Assembly (NCBI GenBank): GCA_018466975.1
Contig: CM031557.1
Span: 2,976,001 to 3,040,000 of the forward strand
Direction of reading: 5' to 3'
Origin: Sparassis latifolia
Taxonomy: Eukaryota > Basidiomycota > Agaricomycetes > Polyporales > Sparassidaceae
DNA: 64,000 nt
The position numbers and the translations under genes were made by a program. Shown in pieces: positions 61,235 through 64,000 of the stretch; position 1 is the stretch's first letter, and each line of letters opens with the position of its first letter. The notes under the pieces were generated by a model. That model was not told the DNA's origin. It did not search any database and saw only the letters and a list, made by a program, of their open reading frames with translations.

Positions 61235-62719
61235 ATGGCTTCGCCTGTCTTATACAACTCCCCAGCCCCTGGAATTCCCTACTTTACCCCCGCACAGTAC
61301 CCTGCCGCCGGCACTGCGCACAACCCTCAGCCGGACGGCAAACATATCCCTAAGCTCTTCCAGTCGCTGAGAATCCGTGGTGTTGAGTTCCAGAACCGCA
61401 TCTTCGTGCGTAGAGCAGATGATATGCCACAACGTATAGAGTCTTTCATAACCTATGTTCCAGGTCTCTCCGATGGGCCAGTCCTCTGCAGAAGACGGCA
61501 GGGTCACTGCATGGCATCAAGCGCACCGTACGCCCGATCATCACGCCTTTTCGCATTGTACATCCTGACGTCAAGGTTGCACTGAGCAGTGGGCAGCATC
61601 TTCACTCGCGGACCGGGTCTAACCTTCGTGGAAGCGACCGCGGTGCTGCCTGAGGGGCTCGTCAGTCCTGAAGATGCGGGGCTGTGGAGTGACGAGCAGA
61701 CCGAGCCGTTGCGCAAGATCGTTGAGTTCGCGCATTCACAGAACCAGAAGATCGCGATCCAGCTCGCGCATGGTGGGCGCAAGTCGTCAACCTTAGCCCT
61801 GTGGATCCATCAGGGCGCCCTCGCTCCAGCGTACGCAGGTGGCTCGCCAGAAAAGGTTGTTGCCCCAAGTGCGATTCCGTACAAGGACCTGTTCGCGACA
61901 CCGAAGGAGTTGACCAAAGAGGGAATCCAGAGGATCGTTGCAGCGTTTGTCGCTGCGACGCGTCGTGCGCTCCAGGCCGGTTTTGATGTGATCGAGATTC
62001 ACGCGGCGCATGGGTACCTCCTTGGAGAGTTCCTAAGCCCTGTAACAAACAAGCGGACGGACGAGTATGGTGGGAGCTTCGAGAACAGGACGCGTTTCGT
62101 GCTTGCAGTCGTGGATGCCGTGCGTGCGGTCATCCCGCCTTCGATGCCTCTCTTCCTCCGGTGAGTGACTAATGTGAGCACCAAAGCATATAACTATATC
62201 TGATAGTGCATCCAGGATCTCCGCAACCGACTGGCTCGAGGAGTCATTACCCAATGAGCCCTCATGGCGCATTGAGGATACTGTTCGGCTTTCATCAATT
62301 CTCGCCGAGCACGGTGTCGACCTCCTCGACGTCTCCAGTGGAGGAACCCATCCTATGCAGAAGATCAAGGGCGGACCTGGTTACCAAGTGCCGTTTTCTG
62401 AGGCCGTCAAGAAGGAAAATGGGGACAAGCTTCTTGTCGGCGCTGTCGGCTCGATCACGGATGGCAAGCTCGCGGAGAGTATCCTCACCAAGGTATATCA
62501 CAGGATTCCAACGATGATAGGTCAACTGTCCTGATTGCATTCGCTGTACAGGGCCAGGCCGACGTGATCTTTGTAGGGCGTGGGTTCCTGAAGAACCCTG
62601 GGCTTGTGTGGTCATTTGCAGAAGACTTGGGCGCGACCATCACCCTTGCTCACCAGATTGAGTGGGGATTCTTCAGTCGCGGATCTATTGGACGGAAGAG
62701 CATACTACGGAACTGGTGA
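61235..62719 (+). CDS. NADH:flavin oxidoreductase / Old Yellow Enzyme, YqjM-like, copy with altered active-site positions
   Basis: A paralogue of the gene at 50423-51890 with the same exon layout. Start MASPVLYNSPAPGIPYFTPA at 61235, exon 1 ending GVEFQNRIF. Exon 2 gives VSPMGQSSAEDGRVTAWHQA. GSIFTRGPGLTFVEATAVLP, EFAHSQNQKIAIQLAHGGRK, EIHAAHGYLLGEFLSP (His-x-x-His-x-Tyr present), EHGVDLLDVSSGGTHPMQ and GQADVIFVGRGFLKNPGLVW follow, ending SILRNW at 62719. The frame is intact. Unlike its paralogue, residue 62 is Gly (GGC) instead of Cys (TGC) and residue 64 is Ser (TCC) instead of Tyr (TAC). In YqjM these positions tune FMN redox potential and contact substrate, so altered substrate range or activity is expected. 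Confidence 0.9.
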
Positions 62720-63482
62720 CATTAGAATCAGTATATGGATGTAGACTGAGACGTAGGCGTAGGAGGAAATATAGAGTAGACTGAGGGTTTAGTAAGCCGG
62801 GGACAACTCCACTTCTTTATCGGCCACATCGGACGGGAAACTGGCAAGAGGATCACGGTCTAGGGACACGGCACTCTGCATCAAGCACTGAGTGCGCCTC
62901 ACGAGCGTGTCCGCAGTGCGCATGCTGTTCAGCTATTACGAGGCCAGGAATGGTGATTAGATCGTGACCTTCTTTATATCAAACAGGGTCGCTGTCACGT
63001 TGAGGAATCGACATCAAACGAGGTCAGAAAAATCTGCAGTGAACAGTCTGATCCAACGAGAATTAAGAAAAGGAAGTTACACGAGCACAAGAGACAATAC
63101 TACTAGGCCGCACTTTGAAGGATGGCACAGAGCGGGAAGTCCAAAATGTATCACTACATCGAAACATCCGCAGCCGGGATGATTGAATTGTATACACGGC
63201 GGATGTCAGATGCTAACCACATGAGCACAAAGAAGTGATGCACATTTTGTACAATTGCAAGCAGCAAAGCACAGCAGCGACGATAGATTTAAATTCTCTC
63301 TCGACCATGCTGCTACGGGAAACTCCGACGGCAATCTCCGAGATGGGTGCCAGCTTGCCCACTTTCAACAGCGTACGGACACTGGAGGCAAAAGTGGATG
63401 TTCTGCCTTGGAACAGTGTCTGAACATCCAAGGAACAGATTATGTTTTTGGACATGTCACATGTTCTGAACATGGTAAGAAA
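62720..63482. other. Intergenic region, no supported gene
   Basis: 3' flank of the ene-reductase followed by AT-rich DNA. No coding series was recognised. From about 63400 rightwards the words GGAACA and ACATGT become frequent, leading into the terminal repeats. Confidence 0.35.
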
Positions 63483-63625
63483 CATCTAATATGTCTTGCA
63501 CAATGTTCCATTAGAGAGCATGCTGGAGACATGTTGCATGTACCATTCTGGAACATCTAATATGTCTCACACAATGTCTCATTGGAGAATGTCCATGAAC
63601 TTGCTGGATGTTTCATTCTGGAACA
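63483..63625. repeat. Imperfect tandem duplication, period about 71 bp
   Basis: GAAACATCTAATATGTCTTG through GTACCATTCTGG recurs immediately as GGAACATCTAATATGTCTCA through GTTTCATTCTGG. Two copies with about 15 per cent difference by eye. Confidence 0.7.
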
Positions 63626-63665
63626 TTTATCATTTTGCTACTATATTCTGGGCTTGTCTCTTGGT

Positions 63666-64000
63666 GAAATATGCTCTGTATAATAAGGATTTCCCATGGC
63701 CAAATACATTACATTTCTGGCTGCTGTTAATCTTCAGAACATTGTGAGAAGATGTTAAGTGCTCCTACTCCAAACATACAAGATGTCCTGGGCACCAAGA
63801 ACATTTGCAGTACATGTATAATTTTAGTATAATTTTAGTATGTATCATACATGTACTGCAGATGTTCTTGGTGCCCAGGACATCTTGTATGTTTGGAGTA
63901 GGAGCACTTAACATCTTCTCACAATGTTCTGAAGATTAACAGCAGCCAGAAATGTAATGTATTTGGCCATGGGAAATCCTTATTATACAGAGCATATTTC
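63666..64000. repeat. Near-perfect palindrome with arms of at least 154 bp, cut by the window end
   Basis: The sequence from GAAATATGCTCTGTATAATA (63666) to ACATGTAT (63819) is the reverse complement of 63847-64000. I saw a single mismatch (ACATTTGCAG versus ACATCTGCAG). The 27-base spacer holds two copies of TATAATTTTAG. The left arm may match further outward beyond 64000, which cannot be seen. It could be a hairpin-type transposon or a palindrome artefact of sequencing. Confidence 0.9.

Overview
The window is fungal, most likely from an Agaricomycete (basidiomycete, polypore-like). It has intron-dense genes with roughly 50-bp GT-AG introns, short intergenic distances, and families typical of these fungi: two DUF6533 membrane proteins, a Mug135-like protein, a basidiomycete-type type-B carboxylesterase, several YqjM-like flavin oxidoreductases and a large P-loop ATPase of a family expanded in mushrooms. 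All functional calls come from reading translations and splice sites by eye; no database search was run.

Layout. Positions 1-7000 hold a decayed non-LTR retrotransposon on the minus strand (ORF1 with a zinc knuckle, then endonuclease and the start of a reverse transcriptase), interrupted by a nested insertion of about 1.2 kb. 7-9.4 kb is gene-poor repeat-like DNA. 9.4-13.5 kb carries a DUF6533 gene (+) and a carboxylesterase (-). A broken ene-reductase copy lies at 14.7-15.8 kb. 16.9-36 kb is a dense housekeeping block: perilipin-like lipid-droplet protein, alpha/beta hydrolase, Sds23-like CBS protein, a Vps39/TGFBRAP1 (Vps3) family tethering subunit, cystathionine gamma-synthase, the P-loop ATPase and a TBC-domain RabGAP. 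A second DUF6533 gene sits at 36.3-38.1 kb. 38.5-46.3 kb is a repeat island: two hairpin MITEs, a pair of 420-bp direct repeats, a 20-bp tandem array, a 27-bp minisatellite and clustered palindromes. 46.7-48.0 kb is a single-exon disordered protein. 50.4-51.9 kb is an ene-reductase (-), 54.4-55.3 kb a Mug135-like gene, 56.6-60.7 kb a DHKTD1-type 2-oxoadipate dehydrogenase E1, and 61.2-62.7 kb another ene-reductase (+). The window ends inside a near-perfect palindrome with arms of 154 bp.

The most striking observation is that the Vps39/Vps3-family gene is split. Its N-terminal CNH half reads leftwards (24037 to 22295) and its C-terminal half reads rightwards (24416 to 27253). Both halves look intact, and both start at a shared 378-bp divergent region. 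Inverting about 22.3-24.4 kb would restore one colinear gene, so this is either a real gene-breaking inversion or an assembly error.

Three other genes (alpha/beta hydrolase, TBC protein, Mug135-like) each carry exactly one frameshift, each at a short homopolymer. That pattern suggests base-calling errors more than decay. The ene-reductase family is present in three states (intact; intact but with two active-site substitutions; broken), which suggests local duplication and divergence.
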